Of a stretch of 64,000 nt of DNA, positions 36,110 to 47,593 are shown one piece after another (the stretch's first letter is position 1; each line of letters starts with the position of its first letter). Below the pieces are notes generated by a model. The model had not been told where the DNA came from, did not search any database, and saw nothing but the letters and a program-made list of their open reading frames with translations. Source of the stretch: Littorina saxatilis (Eukaryota; Mollusca; Gastropoda; Littorinimorpha; Littorinidae). The stretch is taken from assembly GCF_037325665.1 (NCBI RefSeq), contig NC_090248.1:18153685-18217684 (forward strand), read 5' to 3'. A program made the position numbers and the translations under genes.

Positions 36110-37300
36110 AAATCAATGTGCGGCTTTACTCCGCGGCTGTATGGCCACAGATCTGTAAGCTGACAACAGGTCTAGTTTCGCGCAATACATTCCTGGTTTT
36201 GCAAAACGACAAGTATCGTCTAACGTTTGAAATCTAACCCTATCAGCTGTGGCATAATCATTCATAGCAACCCCCTGTGGACGACTACCGTCATGGATAA
36301 GCCGAACTTTTCCATTTGTTTTTGGAATAGCGCCTATTGCACTGATTACGGTTGGTTTTTCGCTTGCAACGAAATAGTGCCCTTTGTCTATCTGGTCCAC
36401 GAGGTCAGCTTCTATTAAGTCACTATGCTCTAAAGCCGAGCGATGATTTCTTTGTTCTGCATCAATAGGTTTGCTATCAGGATCAGAAAGTTTAAACCCA
36501 TGTTTTATTCCATCTAATATGAATTATTTATCCCAGTCATGTTTTAACTCAGCTTCCCACTGTTCAGCTTTGCTACTGATAGAATTCACCTGCCATAGAA
36601 ATGTACCAGCGAAGGGGTCTTTTGATTCAGATAGTTGGATGGGGCCTACCTGTGTGGTTTGCCTGTCCTATTGTTGTTTGGGCGCTGCTGGAGCCTGAGT
36701 TCCCTGGGATGGTGGGGCGGACCCCCTCTGGTGATGGTCCTTGCTGGGGTGATTCTGTCCGCAGGAAGCGCAGGAGTGCTCAAAATTGCACCGGCTACCA
36801 AACGTACAGTAAACTCTGTTCCACTGCAGGCAGATCTCCTTTCCCGACGCCGCAACGGGTCGACGCTTTGTTGTAGCGTTGCCCTGGCGCTGTTGCTGCG
36901 TCCCGTGCGTTGCCTTCTCACGAAGTAATACCGTAGACAGGTGAGGTGTGTCCGAACCCCATCTGAAGCCGGATGCTGCCTGTAGAGCTCGGTATTCCTG
37001 ATCGTAGAGAAGAACAGACGCCCAGGAATAGCGACAGGCCAGTTCGCCCACCTTCACGGTGTAGGAAATGTAGTCCAGGGTATCCTGCTGCTGTAGGTCC
37101 CCAAGCTGGAGAAGCTCCGCCATAATGCGTCCATTGACTGCCATCCACATGGCTGGACTAACGCTGTCAAGCTTTGGCTTGAAAGATATGAAAGGCACAT
37201 TTCCGCCGAATTTTTTTTTGGTTCCGCCGAAAAAGCAAAAGTGTCCGCCGAAAAAATAAATGGGGGAGGCAAAAATGGTTCTAAAAACTGAATTTAATGG
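36110..37300 (-). mobile_element. Fossil DIRS-like retroelement: Gag-like and RT fragments
   Basis: On the - strand, 37200-36670 looks Gag-like, with a CCCH/CCHC-type Cys-His segment (about 36780). 36400-36113 is part of a reverse transcriptase with VRLIHDGSRP, YCAKLDL and AYRSV, motifs I associate with DIRS-type (tyrosine-recombinase) elements. It is broken in several places and incomplete at both ends, with no terminal repeats visible. The right part of the Tc1 element lies directly beside it. Confidence 0.7.
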
Positions 37301-37470
37301 CAAACTTGGAGCTTAGATGACACCAAATTGCACCATTTGGGTTCTTTGGAGAAAAAAATTCTGGGGGGATAATAAAAAAAAAATGCATGCCCCCGAACTC
37401 CGCTAGCAGGGTTAGGCGCTTCACGCCGTCGGCATTGCCATTACTTACAAATTTTCAGCCTTTTTTACTT
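37195..37470. repeat. Fragment related to the CAAGGGCGGATC element at 46160
   Basis: GCATGCCCCCGAACTCCGCTAG then GTTAGGCGCTTCACGCCGTC resembles 46299-46345 (GCATGCCCCCGGACCCCCCTAG, TTAGGCGCCTTCGGCGCCG). Neither end is visible here. Confidence 0.5.
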
Positions 37471-37489
37471 TTTTTAATTCCCAGGCCTG

Positions 37490-40071
37490 AAGAAACCAAG
37501 AACAAGTATGTTGGTAAGAATCATATGTATCCCTTTTTTAACAATGAAAAATGCATCATTAAATCATGACAAGAAATCACAAGACTGGTTTGATCAAGAA
37601 TGCAGAATAGCTAGGAGAAATGTTTTCAGATTGCTTTCGAGCATTTCCAATGATGGCGCCTCTCGTAGTACTTATTGTATAGCCAGGAGGGAATATAAAA
37701 ATATGTTGGACAGAAAGAGAAGAGAACATAATGAATCAATTTTAAATGAACTTATTGCTGTTGTTAATGATCAAAAGGAGTTCTGGAATACTATGCATAA
37801 ATTTTCTGCAAAAAGGAAGCATACGAAGAATAATATTACTCTGGATGCATGGTTTCAACATTTTAATGCATTATTGGATAAAAGTGTAAATCAGGGTGAA
37901 AGTATTGATCGTGAGGCTGATGTGGATAATGATGTTGTTGATGATGATAATGGTATTATGAATCGTCCTATTTCAAGAGAAGATGTGCTTGTTGCAATGA
38001 GAAAGCTAAAATCTGGAAAATCAGCTGGACCAGATGGTATTATTGGTGAGCTCTTGAAACATTCTGATTGTGTAATAAATTTTTTTCTTGTACAGTTTTT
38101 TAATTCTTTGTTTTCGAAAGGTGTGTTCCCTGAAAGCTGGACTGAGTCTATTATGATACCTCTTTTTAAAAAAGGTGATGCTAATGATCCAAATAATTAT
38201 CGCGGTATTTCTATTTGTAATGTCAGTAGTAAAGTTTTTGGTTCTATAATTAATGACAGATTACAGGAATGGGTGGAGTTGCATAATATTACTGGTGAAT
38301 ACCAGGCTGGATTTAAGAGGTGTTATACTACCACTGATCACATGTTTACTTTGTTAGCTTTCGTACAGAAACAATTTGCCCTTAACCGTAAACTGTATGT
38401 CGCTTTCATAGACTTTGAAAAGGCTTTTGATTCTATAAATAGAAACCTGCTTTGGCCTATTTTGTTAAAAAATGGAGTGACGGGAAAACTTCTCAAATGT
38501 ATAAAGAGTATGTATGAGTCAGTAAAGGTGAGAGTGAGATGTGGATTTAAGTTGACTGAAGGTATAAAATGCACATTTGGGGTGAAGCAGGGAGATGTGT
38601 GTAGTCCTGTTTTATTCTCATTGTATATCAATGAATTAGCAATTCAGATTATTGAAAATGGAAGACATGGTGCCATTTTTACGATAGATTATTTTGAGTT
38701 GTTTGCTGACGATTTGATATTGCTGTCAGAAACTGTGGTTGGTTTACAAAATCAATTAAATAATCTGGACAAGGCAGCTCGTTCTCTCCAGTTGAAAGTA
38801 AATATGAGTAAAAGTAATATTGTGGTTTTTAGGAAGGGGGGCTATTTGGCTGCCAGAGAAAGATGGATTTATGAAGGGAATGTTCTACCTGTAGTGAATG
38901 CATATAAGTATTTGGGAATACTTTTTTCGACCAGGCTTAGATTTACGGCTGCCTGCTTAGACCTTGCAAGTAGAGCTAAGCAAGCTTTGTTGTCGATTTC
39001 ACATAAGTTATACATGATTAATAACACTAGTTTGGATGTTTATCTAAAGTTATTTGATTCACAAGTGCAACCTATTGCACAATATGGTGCAGAGTTATGG
39101 GGCTTAGATAAAGCAGCCATAGAATGTGAAAAGGTGCATTTATTTGCATTGAAAAAGTTTCTGGGTTTAGAAATGCGTACACCAAACGATTTGGTATATG
39201 GAGAAACTAACAGATACCCTTTGTACGTAAATTCAATATTGAAATGTATTAAATATTGGTTGAAGTTGTTGAGAATGTCTGAGCATAGATTGCCTCATAA
39301 ATCATATAAAATGCTGTACAGGATGGATGAGAATGGTAAATTGAATTGGGCGTCAAATGTGCGTTGTAAATTGTATCAGCTAGGATATGGTTTTGTGTGG
39401 TTGAATCAAGGTGTTGTTGACGAAAGCAAGTTTTTGTATGTTTTGAAAGATAGATTAATTGCATGCAGATGGCAAGACTGGGAGTTTCATATTCAAAATA
39501 GTGAAAGATTTTCTGTGTGTAGAACATTTTGTACTGTTCCTGAGATCAAACCTTACCTTTTGTTCAATATAGACAGACATTTAAGATTCATGATGATAAG
39601 GTTTAGGTTAGGGATGATCTCTGAAATTGCCGTTCACACTCATCGTTACAAAACAGTTTATGATGTTAATAATTACATGTGACCCTTTTGTAAAGATAAA
39701 CTGGAAAATGAAGTCCATTTTGTTCTTGTCTGTCCATACTTCCATAAATTGAGAGAAAAATTCATCCCACTGAAATATTACAGACAACCAAGTGCTTTTC
39801 GACTCAGCCTTCTTTTAGCTTCATCACATGAAAAAAACTGTACGTGATTTATGTTTGTATTTGTATAAAGCATTTAAGATACGAGAAACACTGTTATCGT
39901 AATTTCGTATGTAGATGTTTGCACTGATGTATCTGTTATCCACTTTTGAGAAAAATATGCACTGTTTTGAGTCTACTGAATGTAAAAATGATTCAATGTT
40001 ATTGCTTTTGTTCACACCCCTTCACTAGGGGCAATGGCCTATGTGAATAAACCATCCGAATCCGAATCCGA
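37490..40071 (+). mobile_element. 5'-truncated LINE with intact RT frame and (CCGAAT)n tail
   Basis: Contains the ORF at 37508-39682, a 3' UTR with AATAAA at 40046-40051, and a CCGAAT tail running straight into (CT)n at 40072. The endonuclease part is missing. Confidence 0.88.
37508..39682 (+). CDS. LINE ORF2 (reverse transcriptase), 724 codons
   Basis: Reverse transcriptase with GKSAGPDGI, NYRGISICN, motif A FIDFEKAFDSINR (about residue 302), motif B GVKQGDVCSPVLFS (about 360), motif C ELFADDLILL (about 399) and KYLGILF (about 467). A long thumb/C-terminal part follows. The frame ends at TGA (39680-39682) immediately before PFCKDKLENEVHF ... CP, a Cys-His knuckle. The TGA stands where the first Cys of the C-x2-C is expected, so about 50 residues are cut off. 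No endonuclease domain; clade not resolved. Otherwise open for 2.2 kb, so recent. Confidence 0.9.
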   Translation: MLVRIICIPFLTMKNASLNHDKKSQDWFDQECRIARRNVFRLLSSISNDGASRSTYCIARREYKNMLDRKRREHNESILNELIAVVNDQKEFWNTMHKFSAKRKHTKNNITLDAWFQHFNALLDKSVNQGESIDREADVDNDVVDDDNGIMNRPISREDVLVAMRKLKSGKSAGPDGIIGELLKHSDCVINFFLVQFFNSLFSKGVFPESWTESIMIPLFKKGDANDPNNYRGISICNVSSKVFGSIINDRLQEWVELHNITGEYQAGFKRCYTTTDHMFTLLAFVQKQFALNRKLYVAFIDFEKAFDSINRNLLWPILLKNGVTGKLLKCIKSMYESVKVRVRCGFKLTEGIKCTFGVKQGDVCSPVLFSLYINELAIQIIENGRHGAIFTIDYFELFADDLILLSETVVGLQNQLNNLDKAARSLQLKVNMSKSNIVVFRKGGYLAARERWIYEGNVLPVVNAYKYLGILFSTRLRFTAACLDLASRAKQALLSISHKLYMINNTSLDVYLKLFDSQVQPIAQYGAELWGLDKAAIECEKVHLFALKKFLGLEMRTPNDLVYGETNRYPLYVNSILKCIKYWLKLLRMSEHRLPHKSYKMLYRMDENGKLNWASNVRCKLYQLGYGFVWLNQGVVDESKFLYVLKDRLIACRWQDWEFHIQNSERFSVCRTFCTVPEIKPYLLFNIDRHLRFMMIRFRLGMISEIAVHTHRYKTVYDVNNYM

Positions 40072-40398
40072 AATCTCTCTCTCTCTCTCGCCCCCACCCT
40101 TCTCCACCTCTCTCTCTCTCTGTCTGTCTCTCTGTCTCTGTCTCTCTCTGTCTCTCTCTCTCTTTCGCCCCCACCCTTCTCCACCTCTCTGTCTGTCTCT
40201 CTCTCTCTCTATCTCTGTCTGTCTGTCTGTCTCTCTCTCTTTCGCCGCCACCCTTCTCCACCTCTCTGTCTGCCTCTGTCTCTGTCTCCGTCTCTCTCTC
40301 TATCTATCTCTCTCTATCTCTCTCTCTTTCTCTCTCAGTCTCTCTTTCACTCTATCTCATATATCTCTCTCTCTGTCTCTCTTTCTCTCTCTCTCTGT
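40072..40398. repeat. (CT)n-rich compound microsatellite
   Basis: CT/CTGT repeats containing a thrice-repeated CGCCCCCACCCTTCTCCACC-like insert at 40088, 40167 and about 40243. Ser/Leu- or Arg/Glu-rich frames are artefacts. Confidence 0.95.
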
Positions 40399-40399
40399 A

Positions 40400-40905
40400 A
40401 ATGAAACAAATCTTTGGTAATAAGAAATGCAATAGTGACATCAAAGCTAAATTTGTCAATTTAATTCAGTATACACGAGTGACACAAAAACGATACAGCC
40501 ATTTGAGGGTGGGGGTGTCTTTAAAATGGGGTTTCCATTGTAAAACAAACAGCAATTTGATAAATGATACATTTGTTTTCGAACCAAACAAGTCGGCTCA
40601 AATCATGTCAAAGCTAAATTCTTTAAATGCGAGCGTTATACACAGAAAAGTACTCAAAAGAAGAATGTACAGCAAGCTTATTACAATCAGTGAAACATGT
40701 CAGTGTCTGTATCAGTCAAACAAACCTGAAATCTTTCAGCCAAATTCAATGCAAGAATAAGTACATACACATGAGTGAACTTATATATGAACGATACATC
40801 AATCTCATCATTAAAACATGAGTATTTCAAACGAATCTGAGTTGTTGAAGTCGATTGTCCTCCATACAATAAATATACAATTGAATTGAAAGTAAAACTA
40901 AAGAA
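40400..40905. other. No recognisable feature
   Basis: Anonymous AT-rich sequence with short frames only. Confidence 0.5.
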
Positions 40906-40907
40906 CA

Positions 40908-41741
40908 AGTCGCGTAAGGCGAAATTACTACATTTAGTCAAGCTGTGGAACTCACAGAATGAAACTGAACGTAGTCCGCCGCTAGTGCAAAAGGCAGTGA
41001 AAGTGACGAGCCTGTTTGGCGCGGTAGCGATTGCGCTGTGCTTCATAGCACGCTTTACTGTACCTCTCTTCGTTTTAACTTTCTGAGCGTGTTTTTAATC
41101 CAAGCATATCATATCTATATGTTTTTGGAATCAGGAACCGACAAGGAATAAGATGAAATAGTTTTTAAAACGATTTCGAAAATTTAATTTTGATCATAAT
41201 TTTTATATTTTTAATTTTCAGAGCTTGTTTTTAATCCAAATATAACATATGTATATGTTTTTGGAATCAGAAAATGACGAAGAATAAGATGAAATTGTTT
41301 TTGGATCGTTTAATAAAAAAATAATTTTAATTACAAGTTTCCGATTTTTAATGACCAAACTCACTCATTAGTTTTTAAGCCACCAAGCTGAAATGCAATA
41401 CCAAACCCCGGGCGGCCTTCGTCGAAGATTGCTTTGCCAAAATTTCAATCAATTTAATTGAAAAATGAGGGTGTGACAGTGCCGCCTCAACTTTTACAAA
41501 AAGCCGGATATGACGTCATCAAAGGTATTTATCGAAAAAATGAAAAAAACGTCCGGGGATATCATACCCAGGAACTCTCATGTCAAATTTCATAAAGATC
41601 GGTCCAGTAGTTTAGTCTGAATCGCTCTACACACACACACAGACAGACAGACAGACACACACACACACATACACCACGACCCTCGTCTCGATTCCCCCCT
41701 CTATGTTAAAACATTTAGTCAAAACTTGACTAAATGTAAAA
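40908..41741 (+). mobile_element. TTTAGTCAAG non-autonomous element, copy 1
   Basis: Shares its full length with 56551-57432: AGTCGCGTAAGGCGAAA start, AGCGTGTTTTTAATCC, TGAAATGCAATACC, GACAGTGCCGCCTCAACTTT, an internal (CA)n, and an end reading ACATTTAGTCAAAACTTGAC. That end is a hairpin (TTTAGTCAA/TTGACTAAA); TTTAGTCAAG also occurs near the start. No coding capacity. A Helitron- or foldback-like origin is only a guess. Confidence 0.8.
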
Positions 41742-41775
41742 AGCAGTGCAGGCAAAATGTCCCCACTGAAAACCG

Positions 41776-41778
41776 ACT

Positions 41779-41827
<49 letters not shown>

Positions 41828-41945
41828 GAGAGAGAGAGCGACTGAGAGAGAGAGGGGGAAAGAGAGAGAGAGAGGAGAGAGACTGAGGCGAGAGAGAGGA
41901 AGAGAAAGGGAGAGAGAGAGAAAGAGAGGGTGAGGGATCGAGAGA
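41776..41945. repeat. (GA)n microsatellite
   Basis: GA-rich with CGAGA and GGGA interruptions. It joins directly to the LINE ORF1 fragment on its right. Confidence 0.95.
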
Positions 41946-41949
41946 GGGG

Positions 41950-43225
41950 AAGAGAGGAGCGTATGCCGCGGAACGGATCTTGTTTGCCCGTAGGCGAATC
42001 CTGTATTCTGGGCAGCCCATGTAGGCAGCCGAGTGGTCGCCATGGCAATTTATACAATATCTTTTTTTATCACATGTGTCTGATTCGTGTTCCTTGCCTC
42101 CACAACGGGAGCAAGTGTTTGTTTTAGCTCGGCACTGCTGTCGGCCGTGACCAAATCTGCTGCAGCGGCCACAGCGCCTGACTGGGCATGCGTATGCCTC
42201 AACTTGGTACACCTCACCCTCCAGGGTGACGCTCTCTGGCAGGATCGGTGTTTTAAAAGTAATTTTGACTGCCTGGGAGGCTTCTTCGTGTTTGTTTTTC
42301 AGCCTGTACATCTGTTTAATTGCGGCTAGGCCTTTTTGCTTGATTGCACCGGACTCGGTTCTGGAATTGACTCTTATGTCCCTAGTTCGCAGTATTTCGT
42401 CCACCGGGTGGTCGCAGGGGATGCGTTTAATTACCCCCTCAGTGGTTGCCTCAGGGATGGTGCATTTGATGGTGACCCCTCCGACGCCTCCGAGGTCTGA
42501 GGTCTGTGATTTGACACAGCTTTTTCTGTTGTTTTTGGTTTGAGCAGCCTATGAGCCACTTTTCGCCCGCCAGGGGGCGAAGCGAAAGCACTGCATGTGC
42601 CCACAGTGGCCTGTACAGTTTTGAATCTGTTTAGGCCCAAACCTCGGAAGGTAGCTGGGCCTGTCTTCATATCTTCCAGGATCACTGAATGTTCCAAGAA
42701 AACAGGGGTTGTGGGTTTTTCCCTAAACAAGGTTCTACCTGAGTTCTTGGGTTTAGGTTTTGTGTTTTGTTCCGGATCGATTTGTTTGGACTTTCAAGTT
42801 TTTGCTTCCAGGGTTTGGTTTTGACTTTTATTTAGTTCCTGGTCATGGTCATGGTTTGTTTTTTCATGCCCTGAGCTGTTATCAGGGAGTTGTTTTCTTT
42901 TTCTTTTCCGTCTTCGTGAGTCCGTGAAGGGCTCGTCATCGGATGGGCTTGGTTTCTGTTCGTTCTTACTCTTAGTTTCTTTTACTGGGGGGTGGATGGG
43001 ATCAAGGTCCCACTCGTTTACAATCAAGACGTCGGACGAGTCTCCTTCCCACAGTCTCTAAACTGGTGTCGCTGAGGTTAGCCATGATGGACGGGGGAGG
43101 GAGGTGGGCGCTCAGGCTCCGCTCCTCCTCTCTCAACCCGGAAGAGTTTATGGGTGGGTCTGCCAAGTAACCACAGCTAAAAACACTGTTCCCTCCCCCC
43201 CCCCCCTCATTCATTCAGGACAAGA
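41950..43225 (-). mobile_element. LINE 5' part: ORF1 with three CCHC knuckles, ORF2 missing
   Basis: On the - strand ATG lies at 43085-43083 (MANLSDTSLETVGRRL). A basic RRRKRKRKQ patch is at about 42910. The last frame (42404 down to about 41950) has three zinc knuckles: CGRCSRFGHGRQQC, CSRCGGKEHESDTC and CINCHGDHSAAYMGC, typical of ORF1p of I/jockey-like LINEs. At least two frame changes separate these parts. Coding similarity stops at the CT tract and no reverse transcriptase follows, the reverse of normal 5' truncation. Confidence 0.82.
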
Positions 43226-43352
43226 CAAAGACGAACATCAATGACAGTGCACATATAAAACTGGACAAGTAGGCAAGGCAACACTATGCGGACAGACTTT
43301 AAGCAACAAACGGTAACCGTTAAAGAAAAGTTAGAAAGAGTCTCCGTTTTAT

Positions 43353-43426
43353 TGGCTCACGTAAGTGTAGCCTATGCGATGCTAACTTTTGTCTGTCTGT
43401 GTGTGTGTGTATGTAAGTGTGTGTGT

Positions 43427-43472
<46 letters not shown>

Positions 43473-44537
43473 TAGAAACTTTAACATTTGACTGAACACC
43501 GAAATATTAATTTTACCTAGTTATTATCCAAGCAACAGCTTCAAAGTATTGAAGCAATGATCAACATTTCGTCGGCACGTTGTAGTTAAAGTGTGTATCC
43601 AAAGAAAACGGGTGGTGGGTTTTTGTTTTGTTTTTGTTTTTTTGGGGGGGGGGGGTAAAAACAGCTGACTGGTTTGTGTCGTGTATGGTATGTAGACCAG
43701 GTCAGGGGTCAAGGTTAGGTCAGATCGCGTGAAGGATTGTGGTATTGATACAGTTATCACCAAGCTGCAGTTCGCCGATTCAGTCGGAGAAGACGATTTC
43801 ACATTGTTCGGTTTCGTAGCTCCAGAAAAATAGATAAAGAAGATACCAAAGGAGATTTCACAGCGTGTTTCCAGTGTCTGCGCGAGGAAGCGCTGTCGAA
43901 ATCTGCACAGCGTGTTTCCAGTGTCTGCGCGAGGAAGCGCTGTCGAAAGCGCAGTGTCGTGTCCCCGTAAGTACAGGCTACAGACAGACAGATCTAGATC
44001 TAGTGTCTCGCACTCTTCAGTGCACCGTGTCACTTATCTGATGGGGTCTATGTCGACCAAAAGAGTGGGATTCCCTGTAGGTCGAGTTCCTGTAGGTGGA
44101 TTCCCTGTATACCTAAGACTTTAAAATTGGCAATCTAGTATACAGGGAATCCCACAGGGTGCAGTTTTTCAATAAAACTTGCAAACCATACTCGAATTTC
44201 TAAGAAATATCAAAAAAAGATCGAAAAACATCAAATTCTAACGATGTCGCTAAGCATCACGTGACTTTCATTGATATTAGCAAAACGCTACAGGAACTAC
44301 ACCCTGTGGTATTCCCTGTATACAAGATTGCCAATTTTAAAGTCTTAGGTATACAGAGAATCCACCTACAGGAACTCGACCTACAGTGAATCCCATTCTT
44401 TTGGTCGACATAGACCCCAACAGCGTCACTTATGCTTACTGTGTGTGTGTGTATGTGTGACGGAGTGATTGAGTTTGTGTTAGGGCCTACTGTTTGTCGA
44501 TTTCTTACGTGAGCCTTGAAGGCTTCGCCTCTTGTTC
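43353..44537 (-). mobile_element. GGCTCACGTAAG element, reverse copy, interrupted
   Basis: Matches the clean copy at 44766-45248 in reverse: GGCTCACGTAAGTGTAGCC at the left, AGATCTAGATCTAGTGTCTC near 43990, and TTACGTGAGCCTTGAAGGC at the right. About 43500-43965 is unrelated sequence. The foldback element 44038-44424 is inserted inside. Confidence 0.8.
44038..44424. mobile_element. 387-bp foldback element with 9-bp target duplication
   Basis: GTCACTTAT at 44029-44037 and 44425-44433 flanks it exactly. Its ends are CTGATGGGGTCTATGTCGAC and, as complement, CTGTTGGGGTCTATGTCGAC. Inverted arms extend about 125 bp, through TTCCCTGTAGGTCGAG to TTTAAAATTGGCAATC. A 9-bp duplication with long arms fits a Mutator-like MITE. 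Confidence 0.88.
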
Positions 44538-44765
44538 TTGTTGTTTTGCAAAAAGCCAGCGGGGAAGAGGAGAATGGAGGGCGATGGTGATGAAAATGGG
44601 GATTGATGAAAATGACAATGAGAGATGAGGTATGGTACCTACAAGGGGGGAGGGGGATATCTACGTACTAGCTACTGAATTTGGAATGATGATACAAATT
44701 TAGCCGAGAAAGGGCCCTAAACTATCAGTCGACTGTAAATCCGAGAATGGCAGCACCAAAACAAA

Positions 44766-44850
44766 CAAGAGGCGAAGCCTTCAAGGCTCACGTAAGAAAT
44801 CGACAAACAGTAACACAAACTCAATCACTCCGTCACACATACACACACAC

Positions 44851-44931
<81 letters not shown>

Positions 44932-45248
44932 AAAGAGCATAGGTGAAACTGTGCAAGAAAGCGAGACACTAGATCTAGATCTGTCTGTCTGCATGTAGCC
45001 TACTTACATGGACACGACTGCCAAATAGTCTCGGCCAGCTCAAAATAACAATTACCGAGACTTTCAGTAATTCCATCGCGTGACGTCTAACCCTCGTACG
45101 TCATAATGTGACGTCAATGTAATATGACGTCTTCAAATGTTAAAGTTTCTACCACAGACATACACACATACATACATACGCACGCACGCACGCACATACG
45201 CACAGACAGACAAAAGTTAGCATCGCATAGGCTACACTTACGTGAGCC
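44766..45248 (+). mobile_element. GGCTCACGTAAG element, clean copy
   Basis: Runs from CAAGAGGCGAAGCCTTCAAG through (CA)n at 44843-44928, AGATCTAGATCTGTCTGTC, CGTGACGTCTAACCCTCGTA and a second CA/CG-rich tract, to CTACACTTACGTGAGCC. GGCTCACGTAAG near the start is inverted at the end. No coding capacity. Confidence 0.85.
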
Positions 45249-45333
45249 AAAAACCCTACCTTGTAGCAAAGAGCTGCTCACTGTCTGAACAAGAGGCGAA
45301 GCCTTCAAGGCTCACGTAAGAAATAGACAAACA

Positions 45334-46122
45334 GTAGGTATGTTACAAAGTGCGCACGCAGCTCAATTTTTGACGTCATTGAAAATGGCCCCCCATTTTC
45401 TGATCACTCACACTGGCTCAGTTTTGGGGTCCTCTTTTCTATTCTTTTCCAAATTTACATCACATGGGCACCCTGTCGAAGACGTAGAGCACATTCTTGA
45501 CTTTAAGATTGAGAAAGATGGCGAGTCCAACACTGTCGAGCTCGCCGGCCAGAATATCGGGCGAAGAAGACACACAAGAGGTACTTTTATAAAACAATTT
45601 ATAGCCTTTGAACTCTTATGAGACCCCTCTGAACAGTTAGTTTGACTATTTTCCTGCTGTTCCCAAAGTTTCAAGTCGATAAATTAAAGCGATGCGAAGT
45701 ACCTTTTAACGGATGCGCCGCTTTGCGCCCGGATTGTCACCATCCAACATGGCGGTCGGTAAAGTTCGTCTGCTCTCAGTTTCATACTAACTTACTAAAA
45801 AAAAAATAAAAAAATAAAAATTTTTACTTTTTTTTTTTACAGTTGTTTAATAGAGCTCTGAACCTTTCTTTTGATACCAAATTGAACAATATTGATAAAC
45901 AAATGTGTGGGTTACAGTTAATTTTAGCTGAAAAATGTCAAAAATGGTTTCAATTTATCCTCTTTGCCTCTATTACGAATTTTATTACTTTAAAAATTCA
46001 TAACTCGGGTTACACTTATCCAATCTCAAAGTTATATATACCATTGGAATGCTGATTTTCTGCTCTTTCAAGTGATATAGATCAAAATGTTAAATGAAGA
46101 TTTTGAATTTTTTTGTAACATA
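45334..46122. mobile_element. 789-bp element with TAGGTATGTTACAAA ends
   Basis: TAGGTATGTTACAAA at the left is inverted at the right (TTTGTAACATACCTA, with one extra T in the T run). CAAACAG is duplicated at both borders (7-8 bp). No transposase seen; a non-autonomous DNA element, superfamily open. Confidence 0.75.
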
Positions 46123-46159
46123 CCTACAAACAGTAACACAAACTCAATCACTCCGTCAC

Positions 46160-46408
46160 CAAGGGCGGATCTGGGGGGGGTTACACGGGTTACGTAACCC
46201 CCCCACCCCCCCACCCCCCCCAAAAGAGGTAATTTATTGGCTCAGGATGCACCAGATAGCTCTATTTTGCTTCTTTGGATAAAAAAAATTTCCGGGGGGG
46301 CATGCCCCCGGACCCCCCTAGAGGCTTAGGCGCCTTCGGCGCCGTCAACTTGTATCTTCGCAGTCATTTTGTAACCCCCCCCCTCCAAAGTAAATTGATC
46401 CGCCCTTG
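46160..46408. mobile_element. 249-bp MITE with CAAGGGCGGATC ends
   Basis: CAAGGGCGGATC at 46160 is inverted as GATCCGCCCTTG ending at 46408. GTCAC is duplicated at 46155-46159 and 46409-46413. G/C-tract-rich interior. The ends look hAT-like but the visible duplication is only 5 bp. Confidence 0.82.
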
Positions 46409-46761
46409 GTCACACATACACACACACACACACACAGTAAGCATAGGTGACACTGTGCAAGAAAGCGAGACACTAGATCTAGATCTGTCTGTCTGCATGT
46501 AGCCTACTTACAGGGACACGACTAAGAGTAATACCGAATATTCTGGACTCGCAACGAAATATACAAACAAATGACAATGACCAACGCTTCGACCTAATGG
46601 TCTTCAACAGGTTAAAAAAAAAATGAAAACAACAATACAAATATCAAAACGACTTATCAGAGAAGATGATGTCCTCCAAGCGCAAAAGAAGGGGGAAAGG
46701 GAGATAAATCAAAAAGAAAAATGAGCAATGAAAAATGAAACCAAAACGAAACATTATACGT

Positions 46762-46897
46762 TAATTGGATCTGTGATCCAAACATGGCTTTAAGTCAATC
46801 GAGATGGAAGTTTATTCCACAAGCCCGTAGGGCGAGTGGAATAAACTGCCATCGAGATTGACCAAAAGGCATGTTTGGATCACAAATCCAATTTACA
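46762..46897. repeat. Long hairpin (palindromic mini-element)
   Basis: AATTGGATCTGTGATCCAAAC ... TTTATTCCACAAGCC faces GGCGAGTGGAATAAAC ... GTTTGGATCACAAATCCAATT. Arms of about 60 bp with a 5-bp loop. Confidence 0.85.
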
Positions 46898-47463
46898 TAT
46901 ATCTCGACATTCACTGGTCTTAGGGTTTTTGTTTTCAAAGAAGAAAGAAACTTGCTTAAACACGGACCACTTCTCCGAGCAAAATCAACAAACCTAATCA
47001 CTCGCATTCCACCTCAAGGTCTCGGCCAACCAAGACTATGGCATACTCGTAGCAAAGCCGCCGAATGGTACCGTAAACCAAGAATAGTGACGTAAGAGAA
47101 TAGAATGTCGTCTTTTGATTTGGAACGTGACGTGTTTCAGAACTTCTGGACAACTCGGATGGTCTTCTGCGTAGTGGTTGGCACGAGATTCTTTTTCTTC
47201 TCCGACAGTTCATCCTCCGATACTGTAGCAAAACGTTTCATCTTTTTTTCACTTTCGAGTATGCGGACGACTGAACTGGACCGCTAAAAAGTAGTCCTTT
47301 CGGAATCATTACGCCGAGTCTGAACATGAGGTCTGAACATTGTTTTTAGGCAGGATCTAGGTGAAAGCGAGGCTGTTCTTAGATATCTGTATACAGTCGA
47401 GAGAGAGAGAGAAATACATGTCGAGACATACCAGAATAATAACGCTTGAAGGGCCTGAAGTTG

Positions 47464-47593
<130 letters not shown>

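Noticed and set aside
43524-44033. 169-codon frame on -
   Set aside because: Lies across interrupted repeat sequence with no domain or conserved motif; composition looks non-coding.
45340-45621. 93-codon frame with ATP-like or lipid-binding flavour
   Set aside because: Lies inside a non-autonomous element; no motif I can name.
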